Origin: Diplosphaera chodatii
Taxonomy: Eukaryota > Chlorophyta > Trebouxiophyceae > Prasiolales > Stichococcaceae
Direction of reading: 5' to 3'
Length of the DNA: 64,000 bases
Assembly: GCA_032358165.1 (NCBI GenBank)
Contig: JAALGY010000001.1
Span: 806,001 to 870,000, forward strand
A model generated the notes under the pieces. It had not been told where the DNA came from. It saw nothing but the letters and a program-made list of their open reading frames with translations, and made no database searches. The position numbers and the translations under genes were made by a program. Shown here piece after piece: positions 31,847 through 44,100 of the stretch; the stretch's first letter is position 1, and each line of letters begins with the position of its first letter.

Positions 31847-34648
31847 ATGGCAGGACACGCACAGCAGGTGATCGAGGAATCGACAATCTGGGCACCGGCA
31901 TCCAACCTCCGCTGCCATACCTTCTTCTAGACGAGCTCACATGAAGTGCAGGTGGTGGATCTGAGCGCAGCGACGCTGCTAGACGATGGCGCTGTCATCG
32001 ACCTGGACGCGCTGAGCGACTCGGATGTCATATCTCAGCCCCGGCACCGTCGCAGGAAGCGCCAACGACGGCAGACACAGGTGATCAGCGAGCGCACAGA
32101 TGGCTTACAGCCTTGTGCTGAGTGTGCGTGGTGATGTCAGAGTGATTACCTGCGGCTAGCCCACCGCACAGCAGAGAGGGTCCAGCTGCCTCCACCGCAT
32201 GCAGGTGACAGGCGGCGCTGGGGGCAGCAATGCTACGGCAATCACCTGCGACTCAGACGACAACGACGTGCAGATCATGGGCGCAGCGCCCTCACGGCAG
32301 CGGCGGCGCCTGCAGGACGCAGCTCCGCAGCCAGCGGCACCCTCCGCCAAGCAGCCAGCAGATCTGCATCTGGCAGCGCTGCAGGCAGCAGAACATGCGC
32401 TGCAGCAGGAGTTGACAGCAGCGGCCTCCTCTCGGCAAGGTGCCGGTACTCGCGTGCGGGATGCAGTGCTGTCTGCCGACAGCATGCTTCATCTGGCAAG
32501 TGACTCCTTGCGGGCCGCTTGTGAGCCGCCCACACAGCACGCCCTCGTTGAGCAGCAGCTCGCAGAGCAGCAGGTAACAGCCCGCTCACACTTTGCTGCA
32601 TTCATGCAGTATTTGCTGCCCGGTTGATTGCAACCAGTACACCCTGCACAACCTGCCCCTGCACAGTGGCCGTGTGTGATGAGCGCTGCGATGTCAGTTT
32701 GAGTCGGCTGGCGTGAAGCAGGCGGTGCAATAGTTTTCTGTGTTACTACCCACTGCTGCGCCGCTGTGCCATCGGCGACGGCAGCGGCGCCCTGCATCTG
32801 TAAGAGCGATGGTGAACGGCTGTGGCATCCGCCTGTAGGCAGCATGGGATGCCGCAGTGAGGGCGGCCCGCATAGGCAGCAGCACCTCGTGCTCCATCTG
32901 CCTCGAGGACGGCCTGGCGCCTGGTTCCATGTTCTGGCTGGACTGCCACCACGAGTACTGCAGGAGCTGCCTGCGGCAGCATGTGACGACAGCAGTCAGG
33001 GACGACAGGGTGTTGCCAAGGTGAGATTTGTGGTAGCAATAGTCATCAAATTGCTTGGCCGTTTGAGCTTGCGGAGTACACAGCTATAAGTCCTAATGAT
33101 GGAACATGCAGCATGTTCCCACCATTGCCAAAGACGGCGGCCTGGTACCAGTGTACTGATAGTGGTCCTGGGCGTGAACTTGTTGATGAGCTCGCACTCT
33201 TGCCCGTTATATTTCACGCCGTGTGTCAAGGCTTACGTGCTGCTTTCTGCTGATCAGGTGCCCCCAGCCAGACTGCAAGCGTGAGATTGATGCCACGGCG
33301 CTGCGCAGCCTGCTCACGCTGACGGAGTGGACGGCTGTGCTGGATGTGGTGAGCTGTCTGTCCACCTTGCCTGCATCGTTTGCTGGAGCATGGTCCCGAC
33401 ATGAAGCCACTCATGCACATGCAGAGGCGCAGAGGCACAGCACATGCACACTGGTCAGCACGCACTTGCTGGTCGGAGGACACTTGCTCGTCATCAAGGA
33501 AGCTGCAATATGGCATGGCTGACAGGCGGCAGAGGCGGCGCTGCCTGCGGACCAGCGACTGTACTGCCCATACGCCGCCTGCAGCGCGCTCATGGTCAGG
33601 GGCACCAATTTCGGCAAGAAAGGCGAGACAGCCTGCCCGCACTGCAAAGGGTGCGAGGCGCCACTGTGACCCTCTCCACCTGTTCTATGGTGCAGCTGTG
33701 CACACCGTGCATGCTATGCAGTGCAGGCACGCAACTTGCACACAGTTCATGGCAGTCGGATGCTGGTTTACAGCTATCGAGCTTCAGGACCCCTGTAAGT
33801 GTGGCAGCCACGCCGAGCCCGAACCCCGGGCATGCAGCTGAAGCCTCGCCAGCAGTGGCTTGGTACTGCAGTTGCGCTGATCTGTGGCATTGTGGTGCAG
33901 GAAGCTGTGCGGTGAGTGCGGGAAGCAGCCGCACCCGGGGGCCGACTGCTCTGCTGCGGCTGCTGGCGCCCACCTCTCCAGTGATGCAGGTGCACTGAGA
34001 TACAGCCTCCGACAGCACGTTTCTTCCAACTCGCTGCAGCTCTATTGTGCAGACATTGGTGGCAGGGTTCCCAACCGCTTGCAAAACCCCCATCAGATGC
34101 ATGGGTAGGGCGGTGATTGGTGGTGAAAGTCACATGGCGCCAGGCTGCTCAGCCATCAACTGTGTTGTGGCACCCGTGCAGACGTGCTGAAGATGGCGCA
34201 GAAGGAGAAGTGGCAGCAGTGCCCCACATGCCGCACTTTGGTGGAGCGCATTGAGGGATGCAACTACATGGTGCGCCCTTCCACACATTCGAGAGGAGGT
34301 TCCTATCACTTAACCCTTTCAGCAGAACTTGACATAGTGAGGTGTCGAGCCGTCGTGTGTGCTGCTAGCAACCGTGGATGGTGACATCTGCAGCAGAGCG
34401 TCAAATGCATTCAGCATGACTGCAGAGATGCACGTTCCGTGGGTGTGGCACACGCTTCTGCTACCAGTGCGGCAAACAGTACCAGAGCAACGACCACTAC
34501 AGCTGCTGCACGCCACTCACAGGTACAACGATGCTTGTGGGCTTCTGGCAGTTGTGTCCTCTGACACCACTGTCCCTGCCAGTCATGTCGCGTGATGAGC
34601 TGCGTTGCAGACATCGTCGATCAGGATGATCGTGGAGAGGACTTGTGA
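31847..34648 (+). CDS. RBR (RING-between-RING) E3 ubiquitin ligase, copy 1
   Basis: The proposed first exon MAGHAQQ (31847-31867) joins in phase 0 to an acidic/basic exon (DLDALSDSDVIS, then HRRRKRQRRQ, nuclear-signal-like). The next exon holds CDSDDNDVQIMG and an Ala/Gln-rich helix. RING1 follows near 32895 (CSICLEDG, CHHEYCRSCLRQHV, CPQPDC), then the IBR domain (YCPYAACSALM, CPHCKG, LCGECGKQPHPGADC), then RING2 (WQQCPTCRTLVERIEGCNYM and CTFRGCGTRFCYQCGKQY). The Cys of GCNYM is the position that carries ubiquitin as a thioester in RBR enzymes, and it is present. The last short exon reads VDQDDRGEDL and a stop at 34646-34648. It should transfer ubiquitin from E2 to substrate via that Cys. Substrates are unknown. 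It shares exon order with the next gene and is its tandem paralogue. Confidence 0.9.
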
Positions 34649-36564
34649 GCGCCTGTGTCAGATGTTGCTGGTGGTCGCAGGGCCTTATGCCCGGGCACCG
34701 GCACCCCGCCCAGTGGCGCCCCCGGTGCCAAGACGACGTCACCGCCGGTAAGCTGCAGCACTTAGTGTCGGGGGGGTCAGCCAAGCAGGCAGCGCGGGGG
34801 GCAGCTGCCGCAACAGCACCCGCTGCTCATTCTGGTCTTCAACGCTGCTGCTGTGCAGTCAGCAACCCTGGCAGGCAGGGCCCAGACGCTGCAGGGCTCA
34901 GCTTGCGACACCCAGGTAGCAGTGAAATAGAGCAACCACTGCTGTGCAGCAGAACACACGTGAACCAGGACACAACCAAGTGTATTGTAGCTGCGAGCAG
35001 CAAAGGCTGCCGCAACGTCAGTCCAGCCACCCTGTGCACTGTGCAGCATCTCAGGCGTGACAGAGGCTCTTGCTGCTTGTACTGCCTTCTCCAGAACGTG
35101 AGCCATCACCTATCACTTACTGTTGCTGGCGTTCGACATACATGCAGGTTTCTAGTAGGATAGGTAGTCTCTCACAGTCAGCAGCAACTTTTTCAGGCTC
35201 GAGTTTCAAGCGATGTGTGCTGTGTCTGGCGCAGAAATATAAGGGTCTATTTAAGCAGCGCTTCCGGTTGTTCGTTCTACCGATCTGAGATTGGCCCAAG
35301 CCGATAAGCGCAGGACATACATAGGTATCGGCTTTAACGCCAGTGGCTAAATGAACGTCCCACCAGCTTCAAACAATATCAACTGAGAGCGACCTCAACC
35401 ACTGCTGCTGTGCTGCCGCCGCACATGCATGCATTGTTGCAGCAGGGTTTAGCCCACAGCTCCACGAGGAAATCCAAGCATCGACATACAAGATGCTGGG
35501 GCTGTCAACTAAGCTCTCTCCATTACCGTTTGCAGCTTTGGTAGATCATCCAGTGCTCGTGCTGCAGATGCTGACGTGGTGCCAGGTGGGTCGTGCACGG
35601 GACGAATCTTGCATCAGACAGTTTCGACAAGCCATTTTAATGCCCACTGCAAGGAATTCATTTGCATGCACTCAGTAACGGTCTCTTCGTTGGCAAGAAG
35701 CAAGAGGTGCGACCAGAGATACAGGCGACGCAGGTTGCACACGCACACGAGACCACCAGGTGAGGTTGCAGCGCACAAGGACGATCTCAAGAAACACCAT
35801 GCAAGATGCCTGCCATACTGTTCTGCCGAACGACAGCCAGTTCGCATGGGTCGGTTTGGCACATGCAAGCCTGCGCATGCGACCCTGCAATCGTCTGGGT
35901 CACAGCTATCAGCACTTGCGATCGATCACGCACGTCTGACCGCCAGCATACGAAGTACGCTGCGCTGCGGATCAGTGCCATCGACGCTGTCCGTCTAATG
36001 TTGCACCTGCTAATGCATCAGGTCGTGCGTACGCATGATCTGCCCAGAGGTTCCGTGACTCGAAACCCTGCTCGCATTCGCAGAAGTGCGGCGGAAGGGA
36101 TCAACTGCTCTGTGCCTGTACAAACACTTCGACTTATGATGGCAAGGGTGCATGTTCTCCCTTCCGTCCGCACCTCGCAATCGAAAAGGCATCGGGTGGG
36201 ATCGCAGCACCACCACGCGCGGCAGGTTCCCAGATAGAGAGCTCCAACGCTCTTGCCAAGTGATTTGATAAGCTGGTCAGCGTTTGCAATTCCTGCTTTT
36301 AATTGCAGGTTTTGGAAAAGAGACCCATCAGCCGCCGCACAGCGGTGCGGCTGGCGACCTGCGCATCTGGAGCTGGGGCTTGTAGCCTACCTAGCAGCCC
36401 CAGCGCACCCACATAGACACCTTACACTGCAGCATAGGCATCAGGTGGGCAGTGACTGTGATTGTGAATGGGCCTTGTGCTGGTTGCAATGCGTCTGCAG
36501 CCTCATCTAGTCAGCACTGCCGCTAATGAGATATTGTCGAACAGGCAGAATCAACTGATCACCT
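34649..36564. other. Long spacer between the two RBR genes
   Basis: About 1.9 kb. It should hold the RBR1 3' untranslated region and the RBR2 promoter, and perhaps unrecognised 5' exons of RBR2. A minus-strand open frame (34777-35109) has a helical stretch (VLEKAVQAARASVTPEM), but no start or splice context makes it a gene. A plus-strand segment near 36310 follows a good acceptor (TTTTAATTGCAG) but its frame could not be tied to RBR2. Confidence 0.4.
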
Positions 36565-39500
36565 ATGAAATATGCATGCCTGCAGGTGACAAGAGGGCGC
36601 CGGTTCAGCGCTACATCGGCAGCTAGCTGCGACTGCGGCAAGAGCGGCGTGCAGATCATGGGTCAGTGTCTGTCCCAGCAGCAGCAACTGAATCAGCACA
36701 CAGCTCGGCCAGCGGCGGCAAAGCCTCTGCAGGCGCAGGGTGCCGAGAAGCCCGAGCGGTTTGTGATGCTGTTCGGGGACGGCAGGCAGCCGGCGGCACG
36801 GGCTGTGGGCCCGAAGCATGGCGATGCAGAGCCGCAGGTAAGCCATGAGGAGTCTGCTGCTGTACCCATGTAGCAGCCCTCTCGTTCTTCAGTCCACGCT
36901 GAACTGTGAAACTGTGCCGCACATTGACTGCAGGCTGCCAAGAAGGCCGAGAGGTTCGTGACGCTGGTTGCCAATGGCGCACCACAGTCGGCAACCAAGC
37001 AGCCACCCACAAGGGCCGGCATTCCAGAGCAGCCAGGGGCCAAGCAGCAGGTGGCTGGAGCGCAAGTGGACAAGACACAGGTTGCCAAGCAGCAGACTGT
37101 CGAGCAGCAGGTGAGCAGGGCGTCTCCTGATAGTGTGTGTCATCTGTGAGCTACATGTCCAAGTAGCATGACTGCGTCACGCCGGGTGCAGACCGCCAAG
37201 AAGGCCAAGCAGCATGTGACGCTAGGTGCTGATGGCATGCCACCGCCGGCAGCCACCTTGCACACGAAACCTGGCATCCCAGAGCAGCCAGGGGCCAAGC
37301 AACAGGCTGCAAAAAGGCAGGTGGCCAGGCAGCACATCTCCAAGGAGCATGTGAGCGGCGGGGTTTCTGGCTGTGTTGTGCGCAGAAAGCAAATCCTGTT
37401 GGCATGACTGCTCCACACATTCCTTGCAGCTGTCATCACAATGCTGCACACATCAAACGCAGGCTTTCACCCAGGCCGACCGGTTTGTGACGCTGGTCGG
37501 GGGTGGCGTGCCGCGGTCGGCAGCCTCGCCACCCACGAGGCCTGCCGCCATGCCAGAGCGGGAGCAGACTAGAGAGCAGCAGGTGGCCGAGCATGCTGCA
37601 ACATACCGCCGTGTGCATGCAGCAGCCTGATGTCAGGCCAGCCTGACTGCATCACGCATGTCCCACATGTAGTGACAGCTGCAGCCGTGCCTTGAGCCTG
37701 CATCTTCTGTCGTCATTCCGGCCACTGGCTCAACAGTCCGATGACAACACGAGTGGTTGTGGCAGTGGTGTGGCACCATCGGGAGCTGTCGTGCCATGCG
37801 TGCTGACAGCAGACAAGACAGCAACGGCAGCATCTTGATGTAGGCGGGCCTGGATGGTGCTAAGGGGAACAGTGTACACACCGCGGGCGACACGCCAGCG
37901 AAGCAGCTGTGGCGCCAGTGGAAGGCGGCACGGCAGGCGGCGGCAAGGAAGTCCTCCGGGCAGGGTGGCGCAGACTCAGATCGCTTCGTTGTGCTGTTTG
38001 CGGGCGGCAAGCTGCTGCCAGCACAGCGGGCTGCCGAGCCGGTCCCAGACGAGGTAGAGCAGCAGCCGGCCGAGCAGCGGGCGGCTGAGGAGCTGCTGGC
38101 CAAGCAGCAGGTGGTTGAGCATCACGCGGCCGAGGGCCAGGTGAGCTGCACATGCCTTCCTGCGCGCAGGCAGCAACTTGCTGTCTAGTCAGCATGACTA
38201 TGCCATGAAATCAGATGTCACCTTATACCTCAACCTCTTCAACTGTGATAGTATCCTGCACAGGCAGGCATGGTGCCAGCCATCGTACCCTTGCGATGGT
38301 GTGGCACTGGGTAGCAACGCTGCTAGCTGCTGGGTGCAAGTCACCACTTGCCAGGCGCAAGGCGCCGACACATGCTACGCAGGCGGCGGCCGAGGCCGGC
38401 TGTGGCGCCACGTGCTGCATCTGCTTCGAGGACGACCTGCCGAGGGAGTCGATGTACTACCTCGCATGCCAGCACGAGTATTGCAGGGACTGCCTGCGGC
38501 AGCATGTCACCGTGGCGGTCGAGGATGCCAGAATGGTGCCCAGGTGACCTTTAGATAACTAGCATGGGCAAGGCCTCGTTTACCTTGGAACCTGCCTCGC
38601 TGCAGCCTCACACTGTGTTGAATAGTGGCGGCGCTGCACATGACCACCATTGCTAGTGTTGGCAGCCGTCAACCTAGACACTGGAACACGCTGCTGCACA
38701 TGCTTCCCAATCTGCAGCTGCATGGTCGCCATGGCTGTAGCGCACCGTGTAAGGTACAGGGCCTGACAGTTGGCTGCTTGCTTCCCAGGTGCCCACAGCC
38801 GGACTGCAGGCACGAGATGGACGTTGCAGCGCTGCGCAGCCTGCTGACACCGGAGGAGTGGACGGCGCTGCTGGATGTGGTGAGTCAGCAGCTGCAGTGC
38901 TGTCCTGAACCGTAGGCTAACAAGGGTGCACATGCGCCTTATGCAAGAGTCCATTGCCACGGATGCACTGGGTTTCAAATGTTGGTCGCAGCTGGGGGAG
39001 CATCTGCATGCATGTGCTTTGGACCGAAAACCAGACCTGCAGAGACTGCGCAACTGACAGGCTGCGCATCCCATTGCAGCGGCCAGTCACTTGCGCATGG
39101 TCAATATCAGGTTTCAACACAGATCTCCAGTTGCTGCACGGCTGACCCTTGGACTCAAACCCTAAATGCAGGCTGCGGAGGCGATCCTGCCGGCAGACGA
39201 GCGCCTGTACTGCCCGTACGCCAGCTGCAGCGCGCTCATGATCCGGGGCCCCAACTTCGGCAAGCCGGGCGTGACGAGCTGCCCGCACTGCAAGGGGTGA
39301 GGCGACGCCGTGGCAGCCTTGCCTCGCATGCATCAGCTGCACACGGTAGCACGTCAGCGCATCCTGGGCATCCCTGTTCATGGGACGTTAGGGATAGGAA
39401 GGCACAATCAACAACCACAGACTGCTGTTGCTAGAGACCGTAGGGACATCATAACGTGGTAGTGAGACCCGCCTGACACACTATGCTCGGTGGTGAGCCC

Positions 39501-40312
39501 GCCACCGGCACAGCCAGAGCTGGGCTCAGCAGCATTGTGTCCTGGATGCAGGAGGCTGTGTGGTGAGTGTGGGAAGGTGCCCCACCCAGGGGCAGACTGC
39601 GCCGCCGCCGCCGCCGGCGCCCACCTCGCCAGTGACAAAGGTGCTAACCATAATCATGCGTGACTGATGCTCACAGTCGCGTATCCTCCCAAGAACAGCT
39701 TGAACCTTGTCATGTGTCAAGCATACGTTGCTGACTTGTACTTGGATGTGTTTCTGACCAGATGATCTAAGGGTTCGCACACTGCTTCCGCCTGAGATCA
39801 TGCAGTGTCAGCACTCTATCAGCCACAAAACTGCAGGTTTGGTGCGGTGCAGAGTTGCTGGAGCTCGCAAAGAGGGAGAATTGGCAGCAGTGCCCCAAGT
39901 GTCGCTCCATGGTCGAGCGCACATATGGGTGCAACTTCATGGTATGCCTCTTTGAGCAGAGTGAAATTTTCTGTCACACTTTAAAGCCTCAGGAACATCC
40001 TGTGTCCGCATATGGGCACTTGTCGGCGCCACAGAGCCACCGCAAGTGTAGCCAACAAGTGCACTATGGAAGACCTTGGCGACAGCAGAGCACTGGCTGG
40101 ATGTGGCACCCCCGCAGGTGTGCAAGTATCGGGGCTGCGGCACGCGCTCCTGCTACCAGTGCGGCAAGCAGTACCAGAGCAACGACCACTACAGCTGCTG
40201 CAACCCTGCCACAGGTGCAGCTGTGCTGCATGATGATCCGCCTGCTTGATCTGATTTGATGCAATCATCAGGCAGCCCGCTGTGCTGCTATGTGGAGCTG
40301 CAGAAAAGGTGA
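36565..40312 (+). CDS. RBR E3 ubiquitin ligase, copy 2, with five N-terminal exon repeats
   Basis: The C-terminal half is a full RBR unit. RING1: CCICFEDDL, CQHEYCRDCLRQHV, CPQPDC. IBR: YCPYASCSALMIRG, CPHCKG, LCGECGKVPHPGADC. RING2: WQQCPKCRSMVERTYGCNFM, then CKYRGCGTRSCYQCGKQY with the catalytic-position Cys in GCNFM. An exon with SGVQIMG matches VQIMG in copy 1. Upstream of the RBR unit are five related segments in consecutive exons: PERFVMLFGDG, AERFVTLVANG, AKQHVTLGADG, ADRFVTLVGGG and SDRFVVLFAGG. Each is followed by a Pro- and Gln-rich tail such as AKQQTVEQQ. These repeats are absent from copy 1 and could be a substrate-binding or multimerising region; the function is unknown. The first in-frame ATG is at 36565, but more 5' exons are possible. 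The last exon ends YVELQKR and a stop at 40310-40312. Confidence 0.88.
36742..38140 (+). repeat. Five tandem exon-encoded protein repeats in RBR2
   Basis: Repeat-bearing exons: the second half of the exon ending about 36837, then 36934-37110, 37192-37350, 37463-37582, and an exon ending 38140. Each starts with a [D/E/K]-[R/Q]-[F/H]-V-x-L core followed by a Gly and ends in Gln-rich sequence before a GT donor. The spacing is one repeat per exon, and the intervening introns also share a GCATGACT-like element, so the unit of duplication was probably exon plus intron. Confidence 0.8.
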
Positions 40313-41124
40313 CTGCTTGACAACCTCAGACGTGTGTTTGGAATTCTACAATTTCCAGGTCCGTTCTGTCTCGATGTAGGGCCATATGCACGCTGAGCAG
40401 CAAACTGACGCGATTGCTGCCGAGACCGCGCGCTGCTGACACACGGCGGGCATAGCCGGGCAGCGGTGCACCGTCACCTGCTGCTGCCTCCGAAGCACAT
40501 ACTTTCCCGGCTATCAGCTTAGCAGGCCCGGGCGCAAATTGGGACAGCGATGCATGCGCTAATGCCTGCAGCTGCTATGTCCGCCGCAGTTGCTGCAGCT
40601 TCCAGCTTTCCATGAAGCCCAGCATCTCTGTGTCAGGACAGCCAGCAGCTGTATGGCACTCTGAGACCTGTACCACTACATCCCTGCAGCTGCAAGCAGC
40701 AGACGACAATGTCAAGCTGTCAACCCTGTGAAGCTGTGCAGCATTTGAGGGTCAGGGGATGTCATGCCCACGGCAACCTGGCGCTAATGGTTGTGTACCG
40801 TAAGTGGAGTTGCTGCTGTGTTTTTTGTACCCGATTGTACACTGGAGCCATCAGATTGTTGCGCTTACAGCTTTTGAACCGGTCATAGGCTATCGTATGT
40901 TGTTCTGCTGGTAGTGTTGCGGTGCGGACGACTGGTGTTGTACAGCTGCAACGGCAGGGTCTTTCAACCGTTTGACACAGCTCTGAGACCAGAACAACGA
41001 TGAAGCACGTCCGTTCCACACAGGAGCATGCTCCGATGGTCCACTGAGGTGTGCTCCCCACAGCCCACCGAAACGCCGGCAGCTGGAGGTTATGAGACAT
41101 GGCTGCTCGATTGAAAGCGACATT
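40313..41124. other. Convergent intergenic region, RBR2 and LCB1 3' ends
   Basis: About 800 bases between convergent genes, presumably two 3' untranslated regions. No coding signal was recognised. Confidence 0.5.
40865..40869 (-). terminator. Possible TGTAA polyadenylation signal of LCB1
   Basis: The minus strand reads TGTAA about 256 bases after the LCB1 stop codon, which suits a green-algal polyadenylation signal. The evidence is a short motif in the right place only. Confidence 0.3.
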
Positions 41125-44100
41125 TTAGCGCGTGGCAGACGTCTGCGGCTGCAGGCTGGACTCCCGCTTGGTGGGGAACAGCACCCGCTGCGCCGCCGAG
41201 CACAGGGCATCTGCTGCTTTCTGAATGTCGTCCGCAGTGTGCGCTGCCGTGACTGCCAGCCGCAAGCTGGGTGGCAGCGGACTCTGCCCCTGCAGTGCAT
41301 ACATGTACCACGTGGTGTGCCAGCATGCCAGTACACCAGTTCTGCCGGCGCAGTGACTGCCGCCTATCCAACAAGTGGCAGCAAAGGGGAGCCATATGAA
41401 GAGCTCAGCGCACGGCTTGTTAGACGAACGGAGCAGATGAAATGCCGCCATGTTCACGGCTGTTCAGGTTCACACATCACAGGAATACCAGCAGTATGAA
41501 GGCAGTTCCCGATGACGACTCCCGCATGGTTGTGTTCCACACCTGGGCGGCGCAGCGGTCGTTGGCGGCCAGCAGGTGCGCCGACAGCAGCACCCCGTCC
41601 GCCCGCAGCGCCTCAGCCGCAATGTCCAGCAGCGCCGCCTCCGCCTCATCTGCGCCAACACACCCAAAGTCGAGTATTTAGCAGGTCGGCTGCCTTTGGT
41701 GCTGTCACTGAGGTGGCCCTGGGCGCTCCAGATGTCGTATCTGGCGGCTCCTGCGCAGCTGACTTGACTGGAAACTGAGCCTAGCGAGCAGTCTGACACA
41801 GCGCTTGTATTGTAAGCTACCGTGTATGTGCACTCATGCCCGCGTGCACAGGACATTGTTTGTGGAGCCTTGTAGGCTGAATCGAACAAAGCGAGGGGAT
41901 GGGTCGATACCGTGGGTGGCGCGCTGCTCAGACAGCCGCAGGTGGATCTGCGGCGACTCGACATCTGCCGCTCTGCCGACCAGCTTCAGCCCTGAACCGT
42001 AACAAGAACAGCACAGTTGAGACATGTGACAAGATCGGAATTTGATGGGGTTTCGGGCAGACTGTGGTTAGGCCTTGGGCACCTTCCACCCCACCAAGGC
42101 AAAGCAACACTGCTGCTAACATGGCACCGTACAGTCTGCTGGCCCAATGAGCATGCCCAGTAAGCAAGATGCATATGAACACATTCCAGCATCAGAACTG
42201 TAATGACGGGGCCCATGTCAAGCTCCACTCAATAGCACCTGGGACGTCTGAGAGCAGGCTGCGCATCTTGCGTGCGTTGGCTGTGCACGCCGCTGCCAGC
42301 TCCCGGCCCTCCCGCTCGACCTTGTCAATTGCGCCGGTGGCTGCCGTGGCCAGGTACGGCGGCAGCGCCGCTGAGAAGCAGTACCCGAGGCCGCTGCACA
42401 TGAGGCGGGGACATGGTCATTGCAGGCTGATTGGTGCAACATCAACAGTAGTGCATCTGCTTGCCAGATGGATGGCACAGCGGCCGTGAAGCAGGATGAT
42501 GCTTTGGCACGTGCGTAGCCACTGTCAGCGAGAGCAGGCAACCAAGCCACTTCGATCGTGGAAGTGCGGCTGTGTCATGCACACAAATCTGCCTGCTAAA
42601 AATCTGCGGAGTCGTCAATCAGGTGCGAAAGACACCTGAGGCGCTGGTGGTCCACGATCTCGCGGCTCCCAGCGCAGAAGCCGCCAATGCTCCCAAGCGA
42701 GTTGCCTGCACATTTTCGGCAGGTTATCAGTAGCACTCGACTTCCGATGTGGAGGCAAGAATAGATTTGTGCCTTGGACGCCCCTCACTGAGCTAAGTTG
42801 ATGGGATAGCAATTTTGGGCATGAGCTGGCAGAGCGTGTGGTGCGCCACTGACACGGATTGCAGGCCAGCGGTGAAGCAAATGTACATCCTGTTTGTCGA
42901 AAGACCAACAGAGAGGGGCCATCAGAAGGAGGTCTGCTGGCGAGGACGCACTGAGCGCTGCGGCGATGATGTCGACGTCCTTGTTGCCCAGCCCGGCGGC
43001 CTGCGCGGCGCCCCGCCCGCTGGCGCCCAGCACCCCGAGCGCCATGCTCTCGTCCACCACAAGGCGGTACTTGTACCTGCACATTAGTGACGCAGGAAGC
43101 TCGGAGCCGCCCTCGCGGCAGACCCCACGGCAAAGTGGCCACTGGAGACAGGCCTCTGGCGCCGGGCCTCCATCCGACATTGGTGTTTGCATAGTGCTCG
43201 CAGTGGCACCACAGCATCGAGCGTCTTGCAGGACGGCTCATCTGCACCAACCCATGCATCCATGTAGTTTTGGCGACTGCAGAAGACCGATGGCTGCCAT
43301 GTGTGGATGGCAGTGCAATGTTCTCAGACAAGAGGTGGGCGCACTTGTGCTTCAGGGCGGTGATGGCTTTCAGGGGCGCCACGTCGCCGGTGTTGGCGTA
43401 GATGCCCTCCACCACAATGAACCGCCGGTTCAGCTTCCACGACCCCTTCTGCCTGCGGGTGCGCAGTATTGAAGTGTCAGCACAGCTGCAGCCACCTGCG
43501 CAGCCAAAGGTTCAGGGTGCGTCCTTCCCAGGCCGGGCGCGTCGCTGTTCAATGCAACGAACAGGAACCTCCTGCATTCGAGAATGCAGCCCCTGTCCTG
43601 CTGCTGGGTACCATGTTGGCCACATCTCTATGATGCACATATGCAGACAAGATTTCACCAAGCCAAAAGGGTATTCTCACACGGTGCACTGCTGGCTGAC
43701 GTCGGCGGCGGCCAACATAGACAACACACATGCCGTGTGACGCTGAACACAAGGTCAGCAGGCGGCGACCAGGGGACGCACTGCGCGCGGTGGTCCTCGG
43801 CGGCCACCTTCCGCAGCACGCGCTCCAGGTCGGCCACGTCGTTGTGCTTGAAGTGCAGCGCGCGCGCGCGCGACAGCATGACGCCGTTTTGCACCGGGAA
43901 GTTGCATGCCTGCAGCAAGGGGTTCCACTGTGCCGCAAGGTCTATGCCAGGATGGCGAGCGAGCACAGCAGCATGCGGGCAGGGACGTCGGCTGTGACAG
44001 CTCTCGTGAAGGACTGCTGCAGGATGACTGCCATGGACAACGATCGCAGCGCATGCATGCTTGCGCTTCAGACCGCACGTCATCGACCACGATGAGGTCG

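Noticed and set aside
34777..35109. A separate minus-strand gene between the RBR genes
   Set aside because: One helical stretch only; no start, splice partners or family resemblance.
35300..36560. tRNA or transposon remnants in the long RBR spacer
   Set aside because: No GGTTCRA-type B box with a cloverleaf, no terminal repeats and no reverse transcriptase or transposase motifs were found.
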